Shown here one piece after another: positions 1 through 8,965 of a DNA stretch of 64,000 bases. The DNA is taken from assembly GCA_030680745.1 (NCBI GenBank), contig JAUXUR010000023.1:1-64000 (forward strand), given 5' to 3'. The notes under the pieces were generated by a model. It made no database searches. It worked only from the letters and a program-made list of their open reading frames with translations, and had not been told where the DNA came from. Made by a program: the position numbers and the translations under genes. How positions within the stretch are numbered: position 1 is the first letter of the stretch; each line of letters begins with the position of its first letter. Origin of the DNA: Alphaproteobacteria bacterium (GTDB lineage: Bacteria; Pseudomonadota; Alphaproteobacteria; JAUXUR01).

Positions 1-40
1 TGATTCAAAAAGGTCAGGTCATAGGACATGATTCTTCGTT

Positions 41-140
41 ATCAGCTTTTCAGAATTTTTGCACTCTAATGGCGTAGTGTATCAAAAAGAGGTGGATTGT
101 TTATCTAATTTTACTTAACTCACACAGATGCGACAGAACC
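41..140 (-). repeat. IS6-like terminal repeat, copy 1
   Basis: About 100 bp ending in the tip GGTTCTGTCGCATCTG (read on the minus strand). It matches, with scattered substitutions, 15798-15903 (same orientation) and 20709-20803 (opposite orientation). The tip resembles IS6-family inverted repeats, which begin GGTTCTGTTGCA; that assignment is inferred from memory of the family. No transposase is attached, so this is a solo IS end or relic lying just beyond the 3' end of the neighbouring large gene. Confidence 0.6.
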
Positions 141-157
141 GAGCAATCTTCCGTAAA

Positions 158-3100
158 TTACATAATACTGCAACGACTTTTAAGCCAATTTTTTGGCTCT
201 TCATTAACCTCATCCTGCGAACCACCAGTATGATCACGTTGCCAACGAGCTTCATAGGAAACTTTTTTAGAGTTTTTGCGCACTTTATAAGCCTTAACCT
301 CATCTTTTCGACCACCAATACCATCACGACAAAACATAGCATATTGATAGGCAGCTTCTGATACAGAATTGATTGCTTTTGTATATAATCGACGCGCATC
401 AGCAAGATCTTTCCGATCACCAGTACCATCCCTACAAAAAATGGCATATTGAGTGGCAGCTTCTGATATACCTTTGCTCGCTTTTTTATAAAATTGACGT
501 GCACGAACAAGATCTTGAGCCCAAAAAATTCCTAAATGACAACATTTCGCAAATAGAAGTATATAGTTTACATCAGATGATTCATTTGCGCATTTTTCAT
601 ACCATTTTTTAGCTTTATCATAGTTTATTTTACATCCCAAGCCGCCTATATACATTACTGCAAGTTCCAATTGCGCCATAAAATGACTTTGGTTAGCCGC
701 TTTTTTATACCATTCTTTAGCTTCCTCATAATTTTTTTCACATCCCAAGCCATCTTTATACATTTCTGCAAGTTTAAATTGCGCCGCTAAACAATTTTGG
801 TAAGCCGCTATTGTATACCATTTTTTAGCTTCATAATAATTTTGTTCACCTCCCAAACCATCTTTATACATTTCTGCAAGTGTAAATTGCGCCTTTAAAT
901 GATTTTGGTTAGCCGCTTTTTGAAACCATTCTCTGGCACTTCGAAGATGGCCCTGTTCTAAAAGAAGCATGGCATATCTATATTGACCTTCTTTATAATT
1001 ATTGACCTCTGTCGACTCTTTATAAAGTTGTTTAGCCCGAGCAAAATCTATATCTCCACCAAAGCCTGATTCCAGCAATTCAGCTAATTGATATTTGGCT
1101 AAATAATTATTTTGCTTGATAGCTTTTTCATAATATGAACGAGCATCTTTATAATTTTTTACAAATTTATAAGCATTCGCCAAATTTAAAAGTGAGTCAG
1201 ATTTTTGAATAATTTTATCATCAACTTCAATAGGATTATCGAAAGTAATTTCTCTTTCATGGCTATCAGCAGGTTTAACAATTACTTTCAATAATTTTTG
1301 ATTCTCTATTTTTTCCTTATATGCATCATCTAAACTTTCAATGCCTGATAAAGAAAAGAAACGAAGTGTTTTAATCTCTTCTATATGATCATCGATCAGT
1401 TTTACCAAATCTTTTAAACACTCAGTGGTTAAACCCGGATTGCCTCGTAAATCGAGATAATCAAGTTCTTTCATAGATGCTATTTTTGCAAGATCCATAT
1501 CATTACAAAGATCACTATTAGTAATAATTAATTGACGGATATGTGGCAAACGAACAATTGAATCGAGTAAAACACCCATCCCATCACCATTCAAGCAAAT
1601 ACTTCTAAGATTCTTTTGTTGCGGCGCATTAAGATACTCTTTTAAAAAATCTATTTGTTTTTTGTCTAAGACAAAGTCTCTTAAATCCAGAACCCTTAAA
1701 AGTGGCATCATGACTTGATCATAAATCGCTTCATAAATTGATGATGTAGCATCAGGCTTAAGATGATCGAATAATTCTATCGCGTTTGTTAAGATTATTT
1801 TAAGGCCGCTTTTAAAATTCTTGTCTAATGGGGTTAGAACTAAGTTATTGTTTAATATTTCTATATGATAAAGTCCACCTTCTAAAATAGGTAAATTAAG
1901 ATTAGTCGTATCGAATGCATGTTTTGTTTTTTCAATATAATTAAAATCGATCCCACGCCAATCTTTAGGATTGCCGCCTCCTTGTGTATCAGGCTTTAAA
2001 ACACCGACTACGTGATTACACCGCACAAGATAAAATGTTTTATTTTCAACATAAATATAAGGTGCTTCTAATAAGCTAATTTTATGGGGAATAAAACGAT
2101 GTTTATCCAAAGACTGTTCTGAATCAATCGCTAAAATCTTTGTATCCAAAGAAACATCACCATCTAAGCTCAGTTCAAAACTAGTTGGATTTTGAAGTGT
2201 GTATTGTTCCAACTGTACTTTAAGCTTTGATCTAAAAATATCGCAATCCCTAAAAATAAAACCATCAACTTGTTTCAAATTATTCTCAAGTGAATTACCA
2301 TTTTGATGACAAGGGCGATAAAGACCTAATATATCATCCCAAAATTTTCTTTCTGAATTGGCGAGCTTATCAGCGAGTTGTATCATTTTTTTGTAATCAA
2401 AGTGAGCTTTGTGTTGAATAATAAGATTAACAATGTCATTTTGAGCATTATCAAGATGTTTTATTTCTGAATAACGAAGAATATTGTTTTTAACAACATA
2501 AAATTGCAGAAGTTTTTGCTTCACATTTATACTTAAATCAACAAATTCAATAGAATTAGAACATCTGCCCAAAAGATTAAAATAAAGCTCGGGATGATCT
2601 ATAGCATAATTATCTATAGAATAAATAATATGCATTTTAGAAAGATCAATTTTTTGATCATAAAATTCACTTTCAAAAGATTGCATAATATCAGGCAATT
2701 TTCTTAAAAATTCTTCAAGGTTCCCCTCAAGATCTTTTATAAAATCAACATCAATATGTAAAATACCGTTTTGATAATTTGCACCCTTTTGAGTAAAAAG
2801 CTTTGCAAACTCACCTTTCTTAGGATGCTCCCCATAACGTGACGTCCCAAATAAATCATCAGAAAGTAAAGACGCCGGCCTAAATTCGTAATAAGGAATG
2901 CCTAAAGCTTCTGCTATAGCCTGTGGTGCTTTTTTGTTTCCAATACCAGAATCTGCAAAAAAAACATATTCGTGTCGAAGGTTCATATAATGTTCATTGG
3001 CGGGTTGTACGGTAAAAGAATTACGTGCGCAAGCCGAAATTCCTGATAAAATATCACCAAATTGTTCTTTAATTTTAGGCGCATAATCTGAAAGAATTGT

Positions 3101-3853
3101 TTGTTCATGTAACACATTCTTAATAAGCGATACAATGCTCGGCTGAAAACTATCAGCCGTGCGACTGGATTCAGGCGGCAGCCATTTACATTCTTTAGGC
3201 ATGCAAAGAATATTGTGAACAAATTGTATGGGATCAAAATGTAGATTAGATCTGTCACGCGCCTCGATTAAAACTTGTTCAATTTGTTTTTGTGTATTTT
3301 TATCTAATTTTCCACTATATTTTGCAATAATATAATCACATTCACACTCAAAAATAGGCTCAGTCAAAAGTCCTTTATACCAAGCGTTAATTTCTTCTTC
3401 TAAATTTTGTATTTTCCCTGCATCAACGCCTGATCCAGCTAAAGCGTCAGTCAAAGCATTTGTTACTTTATTACTTGCATTAGCTGTTAAACCAGCGGCC
3501 AAAAAGCCTGTAAAGTAACCAGCGGCCGCAGTACCTAAGGCAGTAATAATACCACCAACAATTTTACAACGTTTTCGTTTACTATTAATGCCTAAATTTG
3601 TTCTTAATCTTTCTTTAAGAATTTGACCTATATAATCATTAAGTGCTTTAATTTTATTCTCATTTAATTTGATTAAAAGATCATCATCACTCACATCTGT
3701 AGAACTCACCAAACCTAAATCATAGATTTGTGTCGTAAAAACAGGTTGATAGTTTGGCACAAAATTGGTGTTTTCATTTTTTACTGCAAAAGCTGTAAAA
3801 TTGAATATAAACGTACAAAACAGAAATATGTGACATATTTTTTTCATTATCAT
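158..3853 (-). CDS. Secreted protein with degenerate AAA+ core, LRR and Sel1 repeats
   Basis: 1231 aa. An N-terminal signal peptide (MKK then a hydrophobic stretch ending near FAVKN) suggests Sec export. Residues ~225-470 align with the AAA+ protein encoded at 4055-6889: LPPESS..., LLSDYAP-like spacing, and then the Walker A position reads ADSGIGNKKA (~residue 300), where the paralogue has GETGTGKS. The P-loop lysine and serine are therefore gone, although a Walker B-like ILHIDVDF (~363) survives. Two or three leucine-rich units lie at ~766-805 (LDLRGNPGL). Sel1-type ~36-residue repeats fill ~905-1190 (AEMYKDGLGGEQNYYEAKKWY and relatives). Sel1 and LRR arrays normally mediate protein contacts, so this is probably a non-catalytic, interaction-type secreted protein, perhaps a host-directed effector (inference). 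Start ATG ATA ATG lies behind GATGAG; the second ATG (3847) is equally possible. Confidence 0.85.
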   Translation of the reverse strand: MIMKKICHIFLFCTFIFNFTAFAVKNENTNFVPNYQPVFTTQIYDLGLVSSTDVSDDDLLIKLNENKIKALNDYIGQILKERLRTNLGINSKRKRCKIVGGIITALGTAAAGYFTGFLAAGLTANASNKVTNALTDALAGSGVDAGKIQNLEEEINAWYKGLLTEPIFECECDYIIAKYSGKLDKNTQKQIEQVLIEARDRSNLHFDPIQFVHNILCMPKECKWLPPESSRTADSFQPSIVSLIKNVLHEQTILSDYAPKIKEQFGDILSGISACARNSFTVQPANEHYMNLRHEYVFFADSGIGNKKAPQAIAEALGIPYYEFRPASLLSDDLFGTSRYGEHPKKGEFAKLFTQKGANYQNGILHIDVDFIKDLEGNLEEFLRKLPDIMQSFESEFYDQKIDLSKMHIIYSIDNYAIDHPELYFNLLGRCSNSIEFVDLSINVKQKLLQFYVVKNNILRYSEIKHLDNAQNDIVNLIIQHKAHFDYKKMIQLADKLANSERKFWDDILGLYRPCHQNGNSLENNLKQVDGFIFRDCDIFRSKLKVQLEQYTLQNPTSFELSLDGDVSLDTKILAIDSEQSLDKHRFIPHKISLLEAPYIYVENKTFYLVRCNHVVGVLKPDTQGGGNPKDWRGIDFNYIEKTKHAFDTTNLNLPILEGGLYHIEILNNNLVLTPLDKNFKSGLKIILTNAIELFDHLKPDATSSIYEAIYDQVMMPLLRVLDLRDFVLDKKQIDFLKEYLNAPQQKNLRSICLNGDGMGVLLDSIVRLPHIRQLIITNSDLCNDMDLAKIASMKELDYLDLRGNPGLTTECLKDLVKLIDDHIEEIKTLRFFSLSGIESLDDAYKEKIENQKLLKVIVKPADSHEREITFDNPIEVDDKIIQKSDSLLNLANAYKFVKNYKDARSYYEKAIKQNNYLAKYQLAELLESGFGGDIDFARAKQLYKESTEVNNYKEGQYRYAMLLLEQGHLRSAREWFQKAANQNHLKAQFTLAEMYKDGLGGEQNYYEAKKWYTIAAYQNCLAAQFKLAEMYKDGLGCEKNYEEAKEWYKKAANQSHFMAQLELAVMYIGGLGCKINYDKAKKWYEKCANESSDVNYILLFAKCCHLGIFWAQDLVRARQFYKKASKGISEAATQYAIFCRDGTGDRKDLADARRLYTKAINSVSEAAYQYAMFCRDGIGGRKDEVKAYKVRKNSKKVSYEARWQRDHTGGSQDEVNEEPKNWLKSRCSIM

Positions 3854-3934
3854 CTCATCAAAATAGATTTAATTTATTTAGAGTAAAACTTTTTTTAATA
3901 AATTATTGAAGATTTTTTCGCTATTTTTTCTACG

Positions 3935-4034
3935 TCCCGCAGATTTTACTGCGGGATCCATAGAAATTATAAAAGCCCTTCAAATATTAACATTACGCTC
4001 CTGCACCTTTAATCCCACGGGCTTTACCGCGGGA
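3935..4034. repeat. Two GC-rich palindromes in tandem
   Basis: Two short hairpins stand out in AT-rich DNA between two minus-strand genes. The first has an 8-bp stem TCCCGCAG/CTGCGGGA (3935-3942 and 3949-3956). The second, TCCCACGG/CCGCGGGA (4013-4020 and 4027-4034), has one mismatch. Both share the loop-side TTTAC. No T-run follows on the minus strand, so they look more like REP-type palindromes or mRNA 3' stabilisers than intrinsic terminators. Confidence 0.5.
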
Positions 4035-4054
4035 AGTTAGAAGGTGCCAGGAAG

Positions 4055-6889
4055 TTAAGAAATAGTTGATTTGAATATTTCTTTCCAAAACTCATATTGA
4101 ATCGTACCAAGCTCTTTCTCCGCATCTCTTTCAACATATTCATCTTCAGGCACTTCTTCATCGCTTGAATCTTCCTCTTCTTCAATCACTTCTCCCTGAT
4201 TTTCAGGATTTGCCGAAACGGGAATTGCATACGGCCAAAATTTCTTATTATATAAATTTACTGATCTAAGTTTCTTAAAAAGTGACTCATATTTCATACC
4301 ATTCATAATTTCAGCAATTGCATCAACAAAAATCTGTTTATCCTCTTCTTGATCTATATTGTTAAGATCATAAACATATTTGATAAAAGCACTGTCCTTT
4401 AAATAATCCTTGATCCAATTTAAAATTTCCCCTTGATCATTACTTAATAAATGATCATTTAAGGACTTAAATTTTATACATTCAGGGGAGATATTTAACA
4501 CTTTAAACCAAACTTCATCTGAATCACTTATTTTGGGGAAAATTTTTGCGACTTTTTTATGTATCTCATCAAAATTTTGTATTTCTGGAAAATAATTCAT
4601 TATAAAAAGAGCTAGATAAGCACTTACATCTTCAATATTAAGATCTTTTTTTAACGCTATTTTCCTAAAGAAAATATTCTTCATAAGATACTCTTTAATT
4701 TTTTTTATTTTTTCTTCACGATCCAGACTGATAAAAGTGTCAATCTTAGCGTATTCAAGCCAATAATCAGGAAAATAATTAGCCAATTTTTCTGCAATAC
4801 GCCTTAATTTGCGTGGTGATTCATGAGGAAAGTACTTAAGGATAAACTCAATAAGTTTATCTCGATTGGTTTTTGCTTTGTCACCATTAAGAGGATTATT
4901 AAGGGAATATTCCATCAATTTACTATCATCGATAAATTTTTCAAGAATAGGCTTTTTACTGCCAACAGGAAAATCATCGAATTTAATCATTTTAACGCGG
5001 TCTCTAAAAGCTTCAAATTTATCAACTGCGTTTGTGAATTCTCTTTGACCTTTTCGTTGATTTTGCATTTCATTCAAGTCCGAATTGGCAGTCATGATAA
5101 TAATAAGACCTGAAATATCAATTTCAACTTCTTTTCCAAAATACTCACATTTTAATGTTTTTGTATCAGGGCTAAGAGCCTCTAAAAGGGCATTAGAAAT
5201 ATCTTTAGGTTCAGCAATAACACGATCCACATCATCAATAATTAAGATTGGATTTTTCCAATTCTTTTTATTGCTTTTGTCACCTACGAAAAAAGGTTTT
5301 ACAAGTTTCCCAAGGCAAGGGCTAACATAATCAAACTTTCCTGTAAGCGAAGATGCCGATAAATCTTCCTTGGAAAAAACTTGCAAATAGCTATAAGGCA
5401 GATCTAATTTTTTTGCAATTTCTTCAGCTGCATGGCTTTTACCGGTACCAGTCTCACCATAAAATAGATAGCGTAAAGATGTGCGTGTATCATCAGGCAC
5501 TGTAGAAGGCTTATATTTGCTTTGGTTTTTTTCTATATCACAAGTATTTTGAGAACGATCGCAAATAGATTTAATAAGTTCTTTTAGTTCATCTTGAGTT
5601 TGTTTTGAATAATTGGAAAGCAAAGAAGGTTTTTCAAATAAACCTTCTATATATTCTCCAACAACCTTTTGTGAGTCTTCATAAGATGTTACACTCCAAT
5701 CTGGTCCTGGTGGCAAAGGCTTTGTTTCATGAGGTAATTCTATACAATGATTAATAAAATCATTTGATTTTGAATCTTTTGAAAATCTACTTTTATATAA
5801 AACTCCTAAAGCTTTTTTACGCATTCCTTCTTGCATTTTGTCAAGACCACGAATAATTCTTTCTTCATCTTTTTGACATGGATCATTCGCTAAAGCATGT
5901 AAAATATCAGCACGCGCATTGACCAGTTCTTTTATTGAGGTCTTTTCAGGCCTCATAGCATCAACCCCAACCCCTACACCTCGTAAACCCACGTTCACCA
6001 CTTTTTGCTTCATCTTATCGCCAATAAGTTTAGAATTTTGGGCTAAAAGTCTTGCAGCGTCACTGGAAAAACCAGAAACAGGCTCAACAAGAGGCGTAAA
6101 AGCACCTAAACCATAAAGAATGCCAAATTCAGCTATAGGCAAAACAACCGCTTTTGCAACATCCACCAACATTGATTTTGAAATATTCTTATCCGTAAAA
6201 GATATTTTATCAGCTAAAGGCAAGACAACAGCTTTTGTAGCATCCACCAACATTGATTTTGAAATATTCTTATCGGTAAAAGGTATTTTAAGCGTCCAAC
6301 TTTTTACGGCAAGGCTATCATCTTGCTTTGATTGCACTATGTTTTGATTTGAAGCGATATCATCTTGCTTTGGTTGCTCTATGCTTTCACTTATAACTAT
6401 ATTATCTTGCTTTGGTTGCTCTATGCTTTCACTTATAACTATATTATCTTGCTTTGATTGAACTATGTTTTGATTTTCAGCGATATCATCTTTCTTTATT
6501 GGCTCTATGCTTTGATTTATCTTAGGCTCATCTTTAATGATTTTCTTTTTAGGCGTCCAACCTTTTACGGTAAAGAAGTCTTCTCGCTTTATTTGCTCTA
6601 AGGTTTGATCTATCTTAAACAAAAGATCATTTTCAATGATTTTCTTTTTCCGTTTTTCTAATTCTGCAAGCCTTTTTTGTGCACCACCTTCACCCCAATA
6701 TTCATCACCATCAAATTCATATAATTCTGGATGATTTGCCAAAGCTCTTGCGACGGCCTCATAACCATTAGCAAAAATATGGGTGGTTAAATGGGTAAAG
6801 AAAATTACAAAAAACATTATCCACTTTGACATCATAATGAATTTCATAATTTTTGGGTTTAGTCGGTCTGTATAATTTTTATGCATCAT
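4055..6889 (-). CDS. Secreted AAA+ ATPase
   Basis: 944 aa. The start is MMHK, preceded by AGGAA five bases upstream. After 14 polar residues comes a hydrophobic segment (MSKWIMFFVIFFTHLTTHIFA) that looks like a signal peptide or membrane anchor. Residues ~105-200 contain repeated 14-residue units (IVISESIEQPKQD type), followed by a tandem duplication of ~30 residues (FTDKNISKSMLVD...KAVVLP). The AAA+ module has Walker A GETGTGKS (~478), Walker B ILIIDDVD (~549), a sensor-1-like IIIMTANSD (~600) and an arginine-rich FRDRVKM (~626). The C-terminus is very acidic (EEEEDSSDEEVPEDEY). An ATPase with an export signal is odd, because the periplasm lacks ATP; delivery to a host cell or cytoplasmic-side anchoring would resolve this. 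It is a paralogue of the degenerate protein encoded just downstream. Confidence 0.85.
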   Translation of the reverse strand: MMHKNYTDRLNPKIMKFIMMSKWIMFFVIFFTHLTTHIFANGYEAVARALANHPELYEFDGDEYWGEGGAQKRLAELEKRKKKIIENDLLFKIDQTLEQIKREDFFTVKGWTPKKKIIKDEPKINQSIEPIKKDDIAENQNIVQSKQDNIVISESIEQPKQDNIVISESIEQPKQDDIASNQNIVQSKQDDSLAVKSWTLKIPFTDKNISKSMLVDATKAVVLPLADKISFTDKNISKSMLVDVAKAVVLPIAEFGILYGLGAFTPLVEPVSGFSSDAARLLAQNSKLIGDKMKQKVVNVGLRGVGVGVDAMRPEKTSIKELVNARADILHALANDPCQKDEERIIRGLDKMQEGMRKKALGVLYKSRFSKDSKSNDFINHCIELPHETKPLPPGPDWSVTSYEDSQKVVGEYIEGLFEKPSLLSNYSKQTQDELKELIKSICDRSQNTCDIEKNQSKYKPSTVPDDTRTSLRYLFYGETGTGKSHAAEEIAKKLDLPYSYLQVFSKEDLSASSLTGKFDYVSPCLGKLVKPFFVGDKSNKKNWKNPILIIDDVDRVIAEPKDISNALLEALSPDTKTLKCEYFGKEVEIDISGLIIIMTANSDLNEMQNQRKGQREFTNAVDKFEAFRDRVKMIKFDDFPVGSKKPILEKFIDDSKLMEYSLNNPLNGDKAKTNRDKLIEFILKYFPHESPRKLRRIAEKLANYFPDYWLEYAKIDTFISLDREEKIKKIKEYLMKNIFFRKIALKKDLNIEDVSAYLALFIMNYFPEIQNFDEIHKKVAKIFPKISDSDEVWFKVLNISPECIKFKSLNDHLLSNDQGEILNWIKDYLKDSAFIKYVYDLNNIDQEEDKQIFVDAIAEIMNGMKYESLFKKLRSVNLYNKKFWPYAIPVSANPENQGEVIEEEEDSSDEEVPEDEYVERDAEKELGTIQYEFWKEIFKSTIS

Positions 6890-7096
6890 ATTCCTACTTA
6901 ATTTGTTGTTTTCTCAATATAGTTGTAATTTTAATACATTTATTCTTTGGAAGAAAATAAATGTCTTTAATTCAATTGATCTGACTTTAAAAGTCTTTTG
7001 TACTCTGCAGAACAAAACGCACTAACTGAATTGTTTCTGATGTGAGTGGTATATCATATTCATTGACATCATTAAGTCGATAAATATATTCTGTAA

Positions 7097-7121
7097 AAAG
7101 ACCATAAAAAAAATGGTCTTT
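7097..7121 (-). terminator. Intrinsic terminator after small secreted-protein cluster
   Basis: A 9-bp perfect stem AAAGACCAT/ATGGTCTTT (7097-7105 and 7113-7121) has a 7-nt A/T loop. On the minus strand it is followed by TTTTTAC. It lies ~45 bp beyond the stop of the gene ending at 7164, a good position for ending the minus-strand series of small secreted proteins. Confidence 0.6.
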
Positions 7122-7163
7122 CTTTACATTTTAAATCGATGTTATTTAGATTTATTTTTTTTA

Positions 7164-7415
7164 CTATGATAAAAATCCTTTTTTAACGCATTTTTGAATC
7201 ATAGGCATAATTTTATCAATTTCTTTTTTGATTTTCATTTTTTCCAAATAGCCTGTTGCGTCATCAAGTTCAGCATTGAGATCATTCAAGCATTCTTGTG
7301 CTAAATTACAATTTTCTTTGTTTATTTTGACGGAACCATCTGATTCAAATTCAACAGCTTGGGTTGAAAATGATAAGAAAATAGTACCTATTAAGATAAG
7401 ATGATGAAGTTTCAT
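7164..7415 (-). CDS. Small secreted cysteine-containing protein 1
   Basis: 83 aa from MKLHH, chosen because AGGA lies 8-9 bases upstream and a signal peptide (LILIGTIFLSFSTQA) follows at once; the open frame extends 27 codons further upstream without a better start. The mature part has cysteines at 36, 42 and 76 around two predicted charged helices (NDLNAELDDATGYLEKM and EIDKIMPMIQKCVKKG). No family is recognised. The spacing Cys-x(5)-Cys-x(33)-Cys resembles that of the other small secreted proteins up to 8941, so it may belong to the same helical-hairpin family with a disulfide closing the hairpin (inference). Confidence 0.65.
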   Translation of the reverse strand: MKLHHLILIGTIFLSFSTQAVEFESDGSVKINKENCNLAQECLNDLNAELDDATGYLEKMKIKKEIDKIMPMIQKCVKKGFLS

Positions 7416-7449
7416 TTGTTTTTTCCTATATTTTAAAAGCATAATATTA

Positions 7450-7545
7450 TCTACCAAAGAAGGTAAAAACCTTTTATTTACAATGGGTTTAGACAAAAAA
7501 AGTTACAAGATGGAATTTAGCAGAAGCTTGTCTAACACCATCCCT
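7450..7545 (-). repeat. GGTGTTAGACAAGC repeat, copy 1
   Basis: Read on the minus strand this ~95-bp stretch begins GGGATGGTGTTAGACAAGC and continues through ATTGTAAATAAAAG. It matches 15205-15310 (plus strand) over most of its length, and its tip matches 15480-15525 (minus strand). The conserved outer tip followed by decay inward suggests a transposon end or MITE relic. It sits immediately upstream of small secreted protein 1 and may supply part of its 5' region. Confidence 0.6.
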
Positions 7546-7634
7546 TCTACCAAAAAATATTTGATATGAAGCTGTCCGCAAAAGGGGCCCTATGGAAGAA
7601 CCCCAAATATTTGAACTTAAAACCAAAAAATCAG

Positions 7635-7949
7635 TTACATCCGATAATCTGGAAATACATCTTCCAAGTCACCTATTTCAGGACATTTTTTATAGGCTTC
7701 TTTGAGTTTTTTAAGCTTTTGTGATTTTTTATTTATCAAAGCCTTTATCTGACTTGTTTGTGGATCAAGTTTTTTCAAATCCGCAATCTCTTCTTCACAA
7801 GATTCTATTTTAGGCATATATCTGTCATAACATTTTTGCTTACGCTTAACATCATCATAAGAATCCGGAAGAACAGAATTTGCTTGAGACATAAAAAGTC
7901 CAGAAAGTACAAGACCAACAGTCATAAATTTAGTCATATTTTTTTTCAT
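7635..7949 (-). CDS. Small secreted cysteine-containing protein 2
   Basis: 104 aa. A clear signal peptide (KFMTVGLVLSGLFMSQANS) precedes a lysine-rich mature part with cysteines at 40, 51 and 89. Between Cys51 and Cys89 lies a predicted helical hairpin broken at LDPQTSQ. No known family is recognised. It is the second of five consecutive minus-strand genes of this kind and is separated from protein 1 by a transposon-like repeat. A periplasmic or extracellular role is inferred from the signal peptide only. Confidence 0.7.
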   Translation of the reverse strand: MKKNMTKFMTVGLVLSGLFMSQANSVLPDSYDDVKRKQKCYDRYMPKIESCEEEIADLKKLDPQTSQIKALINKKSQKLKKLKEAYKKCPEIGDLEDVFPDYRM

Positions 7950-7968
7950 TTCAGTAATCCTTTATTAC

Positions 7969-8307
7969 TCAGTTATAGATGAACAAGTTATTATAATCTA
8001 AAATAGTACCGCTATAAGCGATGCCTGCATTTTTTTCACCATTTTCAATGCAATAATCTAGAGCTTCTTCTAATTCAAGTAACATACTTTTAAAAACTTC
8101 AATCCGTTCTGTTCGCTTTTCGTTTTCGCCTGGCCTAGCCTTTTCGTAAGCTTTCTCTATTTTAAGATGCTCACCCACAATTTCGGCTCTTGTACCCCAT
8201 TTTTGTTTACAGACTTTTTTATTTTCCTCATCGGTCAAACCTGCATAAAGGGGCTGCATATTTAGAGCAATCAATATTGCTCCCATTAAAAATGCAGTTT
8301 TTTTCAT
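7969..8307 (-). CDS. Small secreted cysteine-containing protein 3
   Basis: 112 aa. The signal peptide is MKKTAFLMGAILIALNMQPLYA. The mature part is charged and helical with only two cysteines (33 and 86), which could staple the two arms of a hairpin (EHLKIEKAYEKA and VFKSMLLELEEALDYC). The start overlaps the stop of the upstream small gene by 4 bp (ATGA), so the two are probably translationally coupled. No family is recognised; grouping with the neighbouring small secreted proteins rests on architecture, not on clear sequence identity. Confidence 0.7.
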   Translation of the reverse strand: MKKTAFLMGAILIALNMQPLYAGLTDEENKKVCKQKWGTRAEIVGEHLKIEKAYEKARPGENEKRTERIEVFKSMLLELEEALDYCIENGEKNAGIAYSGTILDYNNLFIYN

Positions 8308-8609
8308 TTTTTATTCCAATCTATTTCTTTTTTAAAACCAATAGTCGTTTTGTATTTCTTCTTCTTACATCTCTTTTCACATTTTTCCAGCTTCTTAGAC
8401 GCATAATTTATCTGTTTCTTTAAAAATTTTCTTTCCTTTGGATGATTAAGATATTGCTGAATAAATTCTGTGTACATCTCCACATATTCTTCACAATCCG
8501 GAAATTCTGTCGTTCTTTCCACTTCTTGCTGAAAGTTAAATTCATCACCAGCATTGGCATTTGCCAATGGCATAAAAAAACATAAAAGTACTAAAAAAGT
8601 TTTTTGCAT
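8304..8609 (-). CDS. Small secreted cysteine-containing protein 4
   Basis: 101 aa. The signal peptide (MQKTFLVLLCFFMPLANANA) is followed by an acidic then very basic mature part, with cysteines at 39, 77 and 81. The layout Cys-x(37)-Cys brackets two predicted helices around LNHPKERK. It ends with a lysine-rich tail (RCKKKKYK). Its stop overlaps the next gene's start by 4 bp, giving a two-gene coupled unit. Function unknown; secretion is inferred. Confidence 0.7.
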   Translation of the reverse strand: MQKTFLVLLCFFMPLANANAGDEFNFQQEVERTTEFPDCEEYVEMYTEFIQQYLNHPKERKFLKKQINYASKKLEKCEKRCKKKKYKTTIGFKKEIDWNKK

Positions 8610-8623
8610 TATTTTCTATCTCC

Positions 8624-8941
8624 TTAAAAAGTTACACCCCAACCAAACCCAAAACCCTGCGGACGCGCACGTTTTTTGTCTTGTTTTTCCTCACATTTTC
8701 CAAGTTTTTTATATAAATATTTTAATTCAGCCTTTGCTTTTTTTTCGCTTTCTTTATTTTTTTCTTCACGGTATTCAACAATTTCTTCGACCTTATTCGT
8801 AATCTTTTTAGCGTATTTTGAACAATCTTTATATTCCGTTCTACATTCCATTGCAATTTCGCCCTCGACCCAAAAGTAAGCCTCTGCTTTATTTGTGCTT
8901 ATTGCACTCAGCAAAGAAACGGCTAAAATTATTTTTTTCAT
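8624..8941 (-). CDS. Small secreted cysteine-containing protein 5
   Basis: 105 aa from MKKII, the start directly in front of the signal peptide (IILAVSLLSAISTNKAEA); an ATG eight codons upstream is less likely. Cysteines fall at 33, 40 and 83, giving Cys-x(6)-Cys-x(42)-Cys around a long charged coil (EEIVEYREEKNKESEKKAKAE). The tail is basic and then glycine/aromatic-rich (RPQGFGFGWGVTF), unlike its neighbours. It is first in the transcription order of the five small genes, 14 bp ahead of protein 4, so the promoter should lie upstream of 8941. No family is recognised. Confidence 0.68.
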   Translation of the reverse strand: MKKIILAVSLLSAISTNKAEAYFWVEGEIAMECRTEYKDCSKYAKKITNKVEEIVEYREEKNKESEKKAKAELKYLYKKLGKCEEKQDKKRARPQGFGFGWGVTF

Positions 8942-8965
8942 TTTACAATTTTTCACATAGTACAA

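Noticed and set aside
115-510. 131-codon minus-strand frame and a 77-codon plus-strand frame near the left edge
   Set aside because: Both overlap the Sel1-repeat end of the large minus-strand gene or the IS-like repeat and have no RBS or domain.
158-6889. NLR/STAND-like antiphage defence pair
   Set aside because: AAA+ plus repeat domains fit superficially, but both proteins begin with export-type signals and no effector nuclease or protease domain is present.
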